Shown: positions 1-6,912, counted from the stretch's first letter. The stretch is DNA of 6,912 bases from a bacterium (GCA_021832495.1 JAKBKR010000109.1:1-6912); one strand, 5' to 3'. Notes: generated from the sequence alone by a model not told the origin. Made by a program: numbers and translations.

Positions 1-9
1 CTAAAGGAG

Positions 10-50
10 TTGGGGACAAACCTGTCCGCAACCCCCCCTTGGGGACAGGT
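10..50. repeat. Short direct and inverted repeats just after the operon's last visible stop
   Basis: The nine bases TTGGGGACA occur at 10-18 and again at 39-47. A perfect 8-base inverted repeat pairs ACCTGTCC (20-27) with GGACAGGT (43-50), with a 15-base loop that contains seven consecutive C (32-38). On the minus strand this can fold as a hairpin that begins at the last base of the TGA stop (52-50). It could be a terminator hairpin, but the bases after it (TTTGTCCCC on the minus strand) are not a clear U tract. It could also be a protein-binding site such as an operator or iteron. The left edge of the window cuts off any further copies. Confidence 0.55.
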
Positions 51-3000
51 CATTCCGGGCGGCGGGAAGGGCCGTCAAGGAAGTAGAGAGTCACTCTCGA
101 ATCCTCCTCCCGGATCCTTTTAGAATCGAATCCCAACTGGCTCATCAGCGCACCCATCTGGTGGGGAGTGAACTCGTCCCGCAGGTCCGGGGCCTGGGCA
201 GTGGCCTTGGCGATCAGGTCCGATCCCCGGATGGTCGAACGGTTACCGTGAACTACGGTCCTTCCTTCAGATTCCAAATCGTCCACAGCCTGAAGGAGGG
301 TCCTCACGATCATCCTCTTCCTCTTGCCCATGGAGTGTCCCATGGGTGGAAGCCCCTTGGGGGCGGGCTGGGCGGTGCCATTTGCTGCAGGAGTTTCTGG
401 AGGCGTGCTCTCGACGACCGGCCCGGTCTCTTCGGTTTCATCCCTACCCTCCTCATGGGGAACCGTCCCTGGAGGATTGGGGAAGCAGGTCGGCATGGGT
501 GCCGGGCCGTGGAAGGAAGGGATTCCATGCTCCCTGCCCGGGTGCTGGCAGAACCCCTCCCCCTCCTCGTACATGATGACGTAGTCCACTTCCATCTGTC
601 TGGTGGGGGCCTTTTCGGCAAAAAAGGCCCCGAGTTCGGCTGCCCTCTCACGGGACGCTACCACGAAGATGCATCTCCTGCCCGCATCCATCGCCTTCTG
701 GAGGTTCTGGAGCAGTTGGGGCGACCGGGACTCCAGCGTGGAGCACTCCACCTCGATGTGGCAGGTCTCCCCGCCCAGCGTTGCAATGGCGTCCGCCAAG
801 GGCTCGTAGGAGTTTCCCTGGTCCACGAGGCTCACCTGCACTCCCTTGGTCGAGAGGTACTGCTTGAAGCGGACACGGAGGGAGACGTGCCTCCCCTTCT
901 CTGCACCGCTCACGTGTCGTGTCTTCATCCCGGAAAGGAACTCCTGTCCCAGGGGCGTGATCGCATTGACCCCCCTCTGCCGGTCGTAGGTGAGATATCC
1001 CAGTTGCCTGCACCGGAGGACCGCCTCCCATATCTCGGCCCGTCGGAAGGGCACGATCTTGACGAGGTCCTCCACGGACCCGGGCTTCACTGCTAACGCC
1101 CGCAGGATGGCCGACATGTGCCGCTCGTCGATGAGGTAAGGCGAACACTGCGAACTCTCCTCGGTCGCGTACTGGCGGGTGTTGTCGAGGATGATCTTCT
1201 CGACGAGCTTGCGGGTCTCGGGAGGCATGGGCGGGGGCGGAGGCAAGGTGGAGCCTGCGACGAACTCGGCTCCGATTCGGAAGCCCGCGTACCCCTTCGG
1301 GAAGCGGTAGAAGTCGTCCGGGGGAGTGCCGAAGTGCTCGGACCTCGATATCTCCGCCGCCATCCTGGCGTCTCCCGGCCCCAGGCGGAAGAAGGCCCAG
1401 GTGGCCACGTTTTGCGTCACCGCATCCCGTATCTCCTCCGGGATCTGGTTCAGGTACTGGTTGGCCAGGACGAGCCGCAGCCCGTACTTGGCCCCCTCCG
1501 AGAGCATCGTCGAGAAGGTGCGGGATACGAAATTGTGCCACTCGTCCACGAAGAGGTAGAGCGAGGGCCGGTCGCTCCTCTTCCCCTGGAGCGCGAGGAA
1601 CCCCAACTGGGCGATGAAGGCGGCCCCGAGCAGGCGGCTCTGCTCCCACCCCACTTTCCCCTTGTTGAGGTTGATGATGATCATCCGGTGCTTCGAAAGC
1701 AGGTCCTTGAAGGTGACCACATCCATCCGCTGGCAGAGTGCCCCGCTGAGGATCGAGTTGTTGACGATGGACCCGATGGGGTTCTGGGAGGAGAGGAGGT
1801 AGTCGGGGGAGGCCTTCTTCAGTTCCTCCAGGTAGGAGCGGCTGGCCACGGAACGGACCATGCCGGAGAAACTCTCCATGACCTGGCGGTTCTTCAGGAG
1901 CAGGAGGTAGAGGTCGTAGAGGTTTGTGTCGGGCCGTTCCATCAGGCCCGGGAGCAGGCTGCGGTAGACGTGCTCCATCCGCTGTCCCACCACACTGGCG
2001 TCCTCGTTCCGGGAAGGGACCCGGAGGGCCTTCAGGAGGAAGATGAGGTCCCCGATGATGAGGTCCCTCTGGTGGGCGAACGCCCCCTCGCTCAGGTTCT
2101 CCCGGTCCGGGACGTGGAGGACGTTGAATGGGACGAGGACCTTCTGGACCCCGTCCTCCTTGAAGAGGAAGGAGTCGGGCGCAAGGTCGATCTCGATGAC
2201 CTCCCGGGCCTCCTCCGGGGTGAGGGAGCCCTTCAAGTCCTGTGCAAAGGTCCCGTGGGCCTCCACCATGACGAATCGCGTGGAGGGAGGAGAGTTCCGG
2301 TACTGGTGCAGGAGGAGGTTGTGGGCGAGGGTGGACTTCCCCATCTGGGTCTGCCCCTCGAGGAGCGTGTTGCCGGGGTCTTCCGGGAAGACGATGGACC
2401 GCTTCTCCCTATCGGAGTGCCCGACGACACAGCCCTTGCCGGTCGCCTGCGATCTTCCCAGGCCCACGGGAGACAACTGAACCTTTGCGGGAGCACCCGG
2501 TGACGATGAGGGGTGAGACACCAACCCTTGCGCCCGCCGGAGCTCCTCGAACCTGGAAGCCGTGTCCTGTCTTGTCCTCTCCCCGCCTTCAAGCGGCAGT
2601 GACGAGGTGGTCTCCCTGGGTGGTTTGGGGAGGGGATAAGAGGGAACAGCGGGTGGGCGAGGGACCAACTGTTCCCGGTGGGGCCATGCCTGGGCCACCT
2701 CTGCAGGGTGGACCGGTGTCCCGCCCATCTCGTAGGAGCCGGACAGCAGCGAGAGCCGCTTTTCCCAAGAGACGGGCAGGTCCCGGAAGAGCTCCCTTGA
2801 GGTCATCCCCCCGTAGCCCTTCCTTCGCGTCCCCGGAAGGAAGGAATGGACACCGAATGCCCGAAGCCATTCCAAGTAGGCCTCCCTCCTTCCCTTTTCA
2901 CCCTGCAACAGGCCGCACCCCATCTCGCGGAAGGTGAAGAGCGGCCCCGAGCCGCCCCTCGTGCGCCACCGGATGGAGGATGCCCAGCCATTCAGCACGT

Positions 3001-3781
3001 CGCAGAAGCCCGCAGGGTCGTCCGTGACCGCCGCCTGGATCCCAAGGGTGTAGAAGATGGGCCACGAGAGCCTCAGCGTGTAGCGCGAGTGGTAGTCCAT
3101 GTCCAGTTGGGTGGGCTCGAACCCCTTTGTTGGGGGCTGGTAGCCGTAGAGCCCGAGGGGACCGTCCTTGGCCCACCCCCTCGCCCGCAGGGCCGTCTTG
3201 TCCTCCGGGGAGAAGAGCGTCTGGGAGAGGCTCCGCTCCCTGACCCCCGTGTGGACGAAGAGGAAGTCGAGGACGAAATCCGCGGATGGATGGAGCCGCG
3301 ACCAGGCCTCCAGGTTCCGGTAGAGGGGGATCGAGAGGTCCCACTCCCGGGGAGGCCGGAGGTGCGGTGCCATGTCGTGGGTCCACCCCCCGATATCCAC
3401 CAAGTGATAGCTGGGCATCGGGTTCCGGCCGGCTATGAAGTGGAGGCTCCTCCGCGGATCGATGCGGGAGAAGGGGCAATGTACCTCATCCTCCCCCGCG
3501 TAGACGTTGCCATGGTAGGCTTCCTCGAGCCCCAGTGACAGCTTCTGGAGAGACCCGGTGTGTGCAGGGGCCGCCAACCAGAGGCTTGCCGAACCGTTCG
3601 AGCCTGCGATCTCGAAGGCTCCCTCCTCGATCCTGAGCGTTTCGATCTTCCTCAGGTCCGGGGGCTCGGGCCGGGAGTCCCGGTCCCGCGAAGGCTCGTT
3701 CAGCCTGAGGGGCAGATGCATCCAGCCCCTGGGGGCAGGAGAGTCCGCTCCTCCGGAAGAGGTGGCGAGGGAGGAACTCAT
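50..3781 (-). CDS. VirD4/TraD-like coupling ATPase fused to winged-helix, nuclease-like and extra C-terminal domains
   Basis: Probable coupling protein that brings DNA (or protein-DNA) substrate to the secretion channel. Residues 1-45 are polar and disordered-looking. Residues about 45-370 form a domain I do not recognise. A Pro-rich linker (375-405) leads to a RecA-like motor: Walker A GQTQMGKS at 476-483, Walker B LYLFVDEWHNF at 741-751 (D746, E747), then RLVLANQYLNQIPEEI at 769-784 and RLGPGDA from 799, a pattern typical of T4SS coupling ATPases. The usual DPxG(D/E) motif after Walker A reads EAHGT at 507-511. A PPPPPMPP hinge (847-854) ends the motor. Next come a winged-helix-like segment (about 885-950, ending ITPLGQEF), a nuclease-like segment (about 960-1055; D997, E1010, E1012), a Pro/acid-rich linker (1085-1150) and a small C-terminal domain (1153-1237). 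No transmembrane helix is evident, unlike classical VirD4. The ATG overlaps the VirB4 stop, with GGGGAGG seven bases upstream. The motor call is firm; the roles of the other domains are inference. Confidence 0.9.
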   Translation of the reverse strand: MSSSLATSSGGADSPAPRGWMHLPLRLNEPSRDRDSRPEPPDLRKIETLRIEEGAFEIAGSNGSASLWLAAPAHTGSLQKLSLGLEEAYHGNVYAGEDEVHCPFSRIDPRRSLHFIAGRNPMPSYHLVDIGGWTHDMAPHLRPPREWDLSIPLYRNLEAWSRLHPSADFVLDFLFVHTGVRERSLSQTLFSPEDKTALRARGWAKDGPLGLYGYQPPTKGFEPTQLDMDYHSRYTLRLSWPIFYTLGIQAAVTDDPAGFCDVLNGWASSIRWRTRGGSGPLFTFREMGCGLLQGEKGRREAYLEWLRAFGVHSFLPGTRRKGYGGMTSRELFRDLPVSWEKRLSLLSGSYEMGGTPVHPAEVAQAWPHREQLVPRPPAVPSYPLPKPPRETTSSLPLEGGERTRQDTASRFEELRRAQGLVSHPSSSPGAPAKVQLSPVGLGRSQATGKGCVVGHSDREKRSIVFPEDPGNTLLEGQTQMGKSTLAHNLLLHQYRNSPPSTRFVMVEAHGTFAQDLKGSLTPEEAREVIEIDLAPDSFLFKEDGVQKVLVPFNVLHVPDRENLSEGAFAHQRDLIIGDLIFLLKALRVPSRNEDASVVGQRMEHVYRSLLPGLMERPDTNLYDLYLLLLKNRQVMESFSGMVRSVASRSYLEELKKASPDYLLSSQNPIGSIVNNSILSGALCQRMDVVTFKDLLSKHRMIIINLNKGKVGWEQSRLLGAAFIAQLGFLALQGKRSDRPSLYLFVDEWHNFVSRTFSTMLSEGAKYGLRLVLANQYLNQIPEEIRDAVTQNVATWAFFRLGPGDARMAAEISRSEHFGTPPDDFYRFPKGYAGFRIGAEFVAGSTLPPPPPMPPETRKLVEKIILDNTRQYATEESSQCSPYLIDERHMSAILRALAVKPGSVEDLVKIVPFRRAEIWEAVLRCRQLGYLTYDRQRGVNAITPLGQEFLSGMKTRHVSGAEKGRHVSLRVRFKQYLSTKGVQVSLVDQGNSYEPLADAIATLGGETCHIEVECSTLESRSPQLLQNLQKAMDAGRRCIFVVASRERAAELGAFFAEKAPTRQMEVDYVIMYEEGEGFCQHPGREHGIPSFHGPAPMPTCFPNPPGTVPHEEGRDETEETGPVVESTPPETPAANGTAQPAPKGLPPMGHSMGKRKRMIVRTLLQAVDDLESEGRTVVHGNRSTIRGSDLIAKATAQAPDLRDEFTPHQMGALMSQLGFDSKRIREEDSRVTLYFLDGPSRRPE

Positions 3782-6372
3782 GCGGCTGCCTCCCCGTCTC
3801 CGTGCTTCTCCCTCCGGAGCAGCTCCTGCGGATTGGTGGTGATGATCTCGTGCTCCATCTCGCTGGAAACGATGCGCAGGGGCGTGTGGGTGGTGCCGGT
3901 GATGAGGAGCCCGGTCGCGTACCCCACGTCCTTCCCGGTCTTGGTGTGCTTCACGTAGCTCACCTCTGCGGGGGTCATGGCGAAGTAGTCCCGCATGGCT
4001 GCGGAGACCGAGCGGTGGCGCATGAGGGTGATCATCGCGGAGTTGGTCATGGCGACCCGGCCGTGGTCGTTGTCAAGGAAATCCGCCGCCGACTGGGAGA
4101 TGAGGGTGATGCCCGCGTGGTAGTGGCGGGAGTGGCGGGTCATGTTGGCGAGGGCGACTGCCGAAGCCTCCCGGTCCATCAGGTGCCAGGCCTCGTCCAC
4201 GACCACGAGCTTCTGCTCGTAGTCCCTGCGGCACTCCGTGAGGATGAAGTCGAGCAGGAGGAGCATGACGGGGGTGAAGAGGTCCCCGGAGAGCCCCTTG
4301 AGGTCGAGGCTGACCACGCGGGCAGAAAGGTCGATGTCGGTGGCGTGGTTCAGCCACTGGAACGACCCATGTACGTAGGGCTGGAGAATGATTCGGAGCC
4401 GGTCGGCGTGGACGGATCCCAGGCCATCCAATTCCTTCAGAAGGTCCCCGAGAGTGAACTCGTCCGGCTTCTCCACGTGCATCCGGTGCAGGGTGCCGTC
4501 CAAGAGGGCGACCTCCTCCTTAGTGAGGTCCAGGGTCGCCTGGAAGAACTCCATGGCGAACCGGACCCGCTCGGATGGTTCCTTCCCAATCCACAGGGGA
4601 TTGAGGTGGGTCAGACCGTCCCCGAGGGTGAGAACGGAGCCACCCAGGGACTCCGTGAGGTCCCCGAACTCACCTAGGGGGTCGATGACGAAGGAACGGA
4701 GCTCGGGACTGATCATCATCTGGCGAAGGATCTCCAGCTTGGCTGCGTAGGACTTGCCGGAGCCCGAGATGCCGAAGATGGCCGTGTTGTAATTCTCCAG
4801 ACTGAAGCGGTCGAAGATGACCGGGGAACCGTTGGCCTCGTTGAGTCCGTAGAGAGTTCCCCCGGGCTGCACAAGCATGCCGCTAACGAAGGGGTACATC
4901 GTCGAGATGGCCGAGGAATGCAAGAGGTAGGCATCGCCCAGAAAGTCCCTTCCGAAGGGCAGGGTGGACCGGAGTAACTGCGCTTGCTGGAACCTGGGTG
5001 CGACCGCCCTCACCATCAGGCTCCGGAGATACCCTTGGACCCGGGCCGTCAGCGTCTCGAGTTCCTCGTAGGTCTTCGCCCTCAGGGAGATGTAGAGCCC
5101 GGTAGAGAAGAGGCGTTCTTCCTGCCGCACCAGGGCGGCACGGACGCCTTCGAAGATGCCCAGCTGGTTCTCCAGCGAGATGGTGTCGGTGGAGCCCTTG
5201 CTCTGCCGTCCCATGAGCTCCACTTGGAGGCGAACGGTCTCATGCTTGAGCATGGTGACCGCCACCTCCTGGGAAAGGGGCTCCATGTGCAGGACGACAT
5301 CCACCCGGTTCTCCATGTCGGTCAGCAATTGGGTGAGCCACCCGAAGGGCAAGCTGGAAGGGTAGCTTTCCACCCGCAGCACGCGGACGTGTTCCGAACC
5401 CCAGACCAGATAGTCAGGGTAGACGTCAACCCGCGCGGGAGCCAGGGCATCGACAATGCTCGCTGGGGTTCCCCGGGACTCGTTCTTGCCGCCGAACTGG
5501 TAGTAGTTCCGGAGGAGCGTCACGAGGTCCTCCCCCTCCAGCGACCGTGCCTCCAATCCTATCGACACGAGTCCCTCCACGAGGGACCGGGCCCGGAGGT
5601 CGAGTATCTCCTTGGCCACCTTCGCCTTCTTGGTTGGGGAAGGGGCTTGCCCGTTCTTGTAGAGGTTCGGAATGGCGTTCGGGAGCCGGACCCGGGTGAT
5701 GACATAGAAGCGCCGGTCCAGGGTTTGGGAGACGGTCTCGTGGAAGAAGACAGCGAAGCTCTGGATCTGAGTCTTGACCACCGGAGAGACTTCCTCGGTC
5801 TCCCGCTGGACGAGGTCCTTGAGGTACGGGGTCGAGTAGAAAGAGTCGGGTCGAGCGACTATCTGGACCGGGAAGTCGAGGCCGTTCAACCAACCGGCGA
5901 AGGAGAGGATGCGCTCCTTCTGCTCGTCGGCGCCGAGGAGGTCGAAGTTCACACCGCTCGCCTCGACCACCCTCACGTACGTGTCGTGGGGGAGGACTAG
6001 GGTGTCTGAGGTGACATCGGTCAAGTGGACGAAACGTCGTGTCTCGACCACACCACTGAAGTGGTGGGCCTCCCTTTCGAACCTCCACTTGAGGAAGAGG
6101 TAGCGGGGAAGCGCTATCCCGTGCCGCTTCACGAAGGCAAGGGCCGCGCCAGCGCCGACCGAGAGGAGGAAGATGGTCGTGGCCAAGAGGATGGCAAGCA
6201 GGTCGTGGGGGAAGAGGGCGAGGAGGACGTAGGACGCACCTCCCCCGACGGCCGCGCTCAGGATCAGGGTCACGGCCTGGTTCGCCGGCAAGGGGCCTAT
6301 CCTCATGGTCTCGGACCCCACTTTGGGCGGGAAACTCACCGTGCAGCTCGCACTCTCCTCCTCTTCGATCAT
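3778..6372 (-). CDS. virB4: VirB4-family type IV secretion ATPase with N-terminal PrgI-like membrane domain
   Basis: This is a conjugation/type IV secretion motor, expected to sit at the inner face of the cytoplasmic membrane and power substrate transfer or channel assembly. Residues 20-100 resemble PrgI proteins: a short lead-in (FPPKVGSETMRIGPL), two adjacent hydrophobic helices (about 31-52 and 57-80), then a basic amphipathic stretch ending LPRYLFLKWRFER. Residues about 125-500 form the CagE/TrbE/VirB4-type N-terminal region. The RecA-like motor follows, with Walker A GISGSGKS at 534-541, a canonical VIDPLGEF at 562-569, Walker B KLVVVDEAWHLM at 721-732 (D726, E727) and LISQS at 757-761. 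At 864 residues it is of usual VirB4 length plus the membrane segment. The ATG start is supported by GAGGGA six bases upstream and lies 3 bases after the previous stop. Its TGA stop overlaps the ATG of the coupling-protein gene. I am confident of the VirB4 call and fairly confident of the PrgI-like fusion. Confidence 0.93.
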   Translation of the reverse strand: MIEEEESASCTVSFPPKVGSETMRIGPLPANQAVTLILSAAVGGGASYVLLALFPHDLLAILLATTIFLLSVGAGAALAFVKRHGIALPRYLFLKWRFEREAHHFSGVVETRRFVHLTDVTSDTLVLPHDTYVRVVEASGVNFDLLGADEQKERILSFAGWLNGLDFPVQIVARPDSFYSTPYLKDLVQRETEEVSPVVKTQIQSFAVFFHETVSQTLDRRFYVITRVRLPNAIPNLYKNGQAPSPTKKAKVAKEILDLRARSLVEGLVSIGLEARSLEGEDLVTLLRNYYQFGGKNESRGTPASIVDALAPARVDVYPDYLVWGSEHVRVLRVESYPSSLPFGWLTQLLTDMENRVDVVLHMEPLSQEVAVTMLKHETVRLQVELMGRQSKGSTDTISLENQLGIFEGVRAALVRQEERLFSTGLYISLRAKTYEELETLTARVQGYLRSLMVRAVAPRFQQAQLLRSTLPFGRDFLGDAYLLHSSAISTMYPFVSGMLVQPGGTLYGLNEANGSPVIFDRFSLENYNTAIFGISGSGKSYAAKLEILRQMMISPELRSFVIDPLGEFGDLTESLGGSVLTLGDGLTHLNPLWIGKEPSERVRFAMEFFQATLDLTKEEVALLDGTLHRMHVEKPDEFTLGDLLKELDGLGSVHADRLRIILQPYVHGSFQWLNHATDIDLSARVVSLDLKGLSGDLFTPVMLLLLDFILTECRRDYEQKLVVVDEAWHLMDREASAVALANMTRHSRHYHAGITLISQSAADFLDNDHGRVAMTNSAMITLMRHRSVSAAMRDYFAMTPAEVSYVKHTKTGKDVGYATGLLITGTTHTPLRIVSSEMEHEIITTNPQELLRREKHGDGEAAA
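3789..3795 (-). promoter_or_regulatory. Ribosome binding site of the coupling-ATPase gene
   Basis: On the minus strand GGGGAGG lies inside the end of the VirB4 gene, seven bases before the ATG at 3781. With the ATGA stop-start overlap (3781-3778), it fixes the start of the 1243-residue protein and suggests that its translation is coupled to that of VirB4, keeping the two motors in proportion. Confidence 0.8.
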
Positions 6373-6375
6373 CTT

Positions 6376-6909
6376 CTATCCCTCTGGCCGGGTAGCGGGC
6401 AGGGCACCGCTTCTTCGGAGCGAATTGACCATGGAGTGGTAGTCGATCGCAACCCTCTGCCTTGGGCTCCCGGTACCGGACTCCTTGTTGTCGAGGTTGA
6501 AGAACGGATGGATCGGGCCTGAACTTCCACCGCCTGGTGGATCGACGCCCGTTGCACCGGCACCTGCCTTCGCCGCCTTGTGTGCGCTCCAGGCCTGCTT
6601 CAGGGGGCCCCCGACCCGCTTGCCAACTGCTCTGCCGATCGCCTTTCCGCCCACATAGGCAACGGCCCCTCCGAGCGCGGCTGCGGCCCCTATCGGTGCC
6701 ATCGCCCCCAGACCCCTGGCCGCCGACCCAATGGCCCTGCCTGCCCCGCTGAAGAGTCCACCGCCGCCCCCACCAGCACCTCCAATTCCAGGCATGCCCC
6801 CGGGCGTCCCCATGGGACCACCGAAGGTCTCCGCGGAACCCATCCCGGCACCCGCACCCATGACGGAGGCCCCGATGCCCGAGACGGCCCCTCCGGTGTC
6901 CGTCATCAC
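6376..6909 (-). CDS. Gly/Ala-rich protein, 5' end uncertain; possible C-terminal part of a VirB6/TrbL-like channel protein
   Basis: The reading frame is open to the right edge of the window. The 177 residues shown begin at a GTG directly followed by an ATG, only three bases from the edge, so this may be a fragment of a longer protein. About 47 of the 177 residues are glycine, with a run of six around residues 46-51. Residues 66-90 form a weakly hydrophobic Ala/Gly segment that might insert in or lie on a membrane, followed by a basic stretch (residues 93-114, several K and R). The last 45 residues look like an ordinary soluble, charged tail. I do not recognise a domain. The stop codon lies 3 bases before the VirB4 start, so it is surely co-transcribed with it. 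In many T4SS operons of monoderm bacteria and archaea a polytopic VirB6/TrbL protein with a Gly-rich tail precedes PrgI/VirB4; that identity is inference from position and composition. It could equally be a small stand-alone protein. Confidence 0.7.
   Translation of the reverse strand: MMTDTGGAVSGIGASVMGAGAGMGSAETFGGPMGTPGGMPGIGGAGGGGGGLFSGAGRAIGSAARGLGAMAPIGAAAALGGAVAYVGGKAIGRAVGKRVGGPLKQAWSAHKAAKAGAGATGVDPPGGGSSGPIHPFFNLDNKESGTGSPRQRVAIDYHSMVNSLRRSGALPATRPEG
6379..6384 (-). promoter_or_regulatory. Ribosome binding site of the VirB4 gene
   Basis: On the minus strand GAGGGA stands six bases before the ATG at 6372, overlapping the last codon region of the upstream reading frame. It supports this ATG as the start and indicates independent ribosome loading in addition to any coupling from the upstream gene, whose stop TAG is at 6378-6376. 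Confidence 0.75.
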
Positions 6910-6912
6910 CTT

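Noticed and set aside
1..10. AAAGGAG on the plus strand, looking like a ribosome binding site
   Set aside because: No credible plus-strand gene starts within the proper distance downstream, and the region runs into the end of the minus-strand coupling gene.
20..50. Rho-independent terminator
   Set aside because: The hairpin arms are real, but the trailing sequence has only three T before G and C, so it is listed as a repeat and not called a terminator.
161..1096. A 311-codon plus-strand open frame near the left edge
   Set aside because: It is antisense to the C-terminal domains of the coupling protein, with low-complexity H/G/L/P-rich translation and no recognisable motif.
648..1649. A 333-codon minus-strand frame inside the coupling-ATPase gene
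   Set aside because: It is a +1/-1 frame shadow of the real gene, rich in R, G and P. The main frame runs uninterrupted through the region, so no frameshift or nested gene is needed.
1118..2503. A 461-codon open frame on the plus strand, antisense to the coupling ATPase
   Set aside because: It lies wholly opposite the RecA motor, including Walker A and B, which is clearly the coding strand. Its composition (monotonous V, E, D, G, L) is what antisense reading of GC-rich codons gives, and no domain or ribosome binding site is evident.
4984..6000. A 338-codon plus-strand open frame opposite VirB4
   Set aside because: It is fully contained within the well-supported VirB4 gene and its composition is typical of an antisense shadow.

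Overview
The window holds part of one tightly packed operon, transcribed entirely on the minus strand (right to left), that encodes the core of a type IV secretion / conjugation-like machine. In transcription order it contains: (1) the end, or all, of a glycine/alanine-rich protein running off the right edge (6909 to 6376), possibly the tail of a VirB6/TrbL-type channel protein; (2) an 864-residue VirB4-family ATPase whose N-terminus carries a two-helix PrgI-like membrane segment (6372 to 3778); and (3) a 1243-residue VirD4/TraD-like coupling ATPase with large additional domains at both ends (3781 to 50). Genes 1 and 2 are separated by 3 bases. Genes 2 and 3 overlap by four bases (ATGA). Good Shine-Dalgarno sequences precede genes 2 and 3.

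The most interesting part is the coupling ATPase. It has no visible transmembrane segment, an N-terminal domain of about 340 residues that I do not recognise, and a RecA-type motor with Walker A GQTQMGKS and Walker B LFVDEW. After the motor comes a winged-helix-like segment, followed by a segment with a D...ExE pattern (D997, E1010, E1012) that resembles a restriction-endonuclease-like fold. A proline/acid-rich linker then leads to one more small basic/helical domain. The winged-helix plus nuclease-like order recalls replication-relaxation proteins. This suggests, as inference only, that a DNA-processing (relaxase-like) activity or a substrate-recognition module is fused to the pump.

Organism: the DNA is GC-rich, yet the genes use AGG for arginine, GGG/GGA for glycine and, repeatedly, ATA for isoleucine. 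Most high-GC bacteria avoid that combination, whereas several archaeal lineages (for example Thermoplasmatota) tolerate it. The PrgI-VirB4-coupling protein set without recognisable Gram-negative outer-membrane components fits an archaeon or a bacterium with one membrane (Gram-positive, Chloroflexota, CPR). I favour an archaeal or monoderm mobile element but cannot settle this from the window.

The last 49 bases after the final stop codon (positions 1-49) hold a compact set of direct and inverted TTGGGGACA/TGTCC repeats. No RNA gene, insertion sequence or CRISPR array was seen, and no intergenic stretch exceeds 50 bases.
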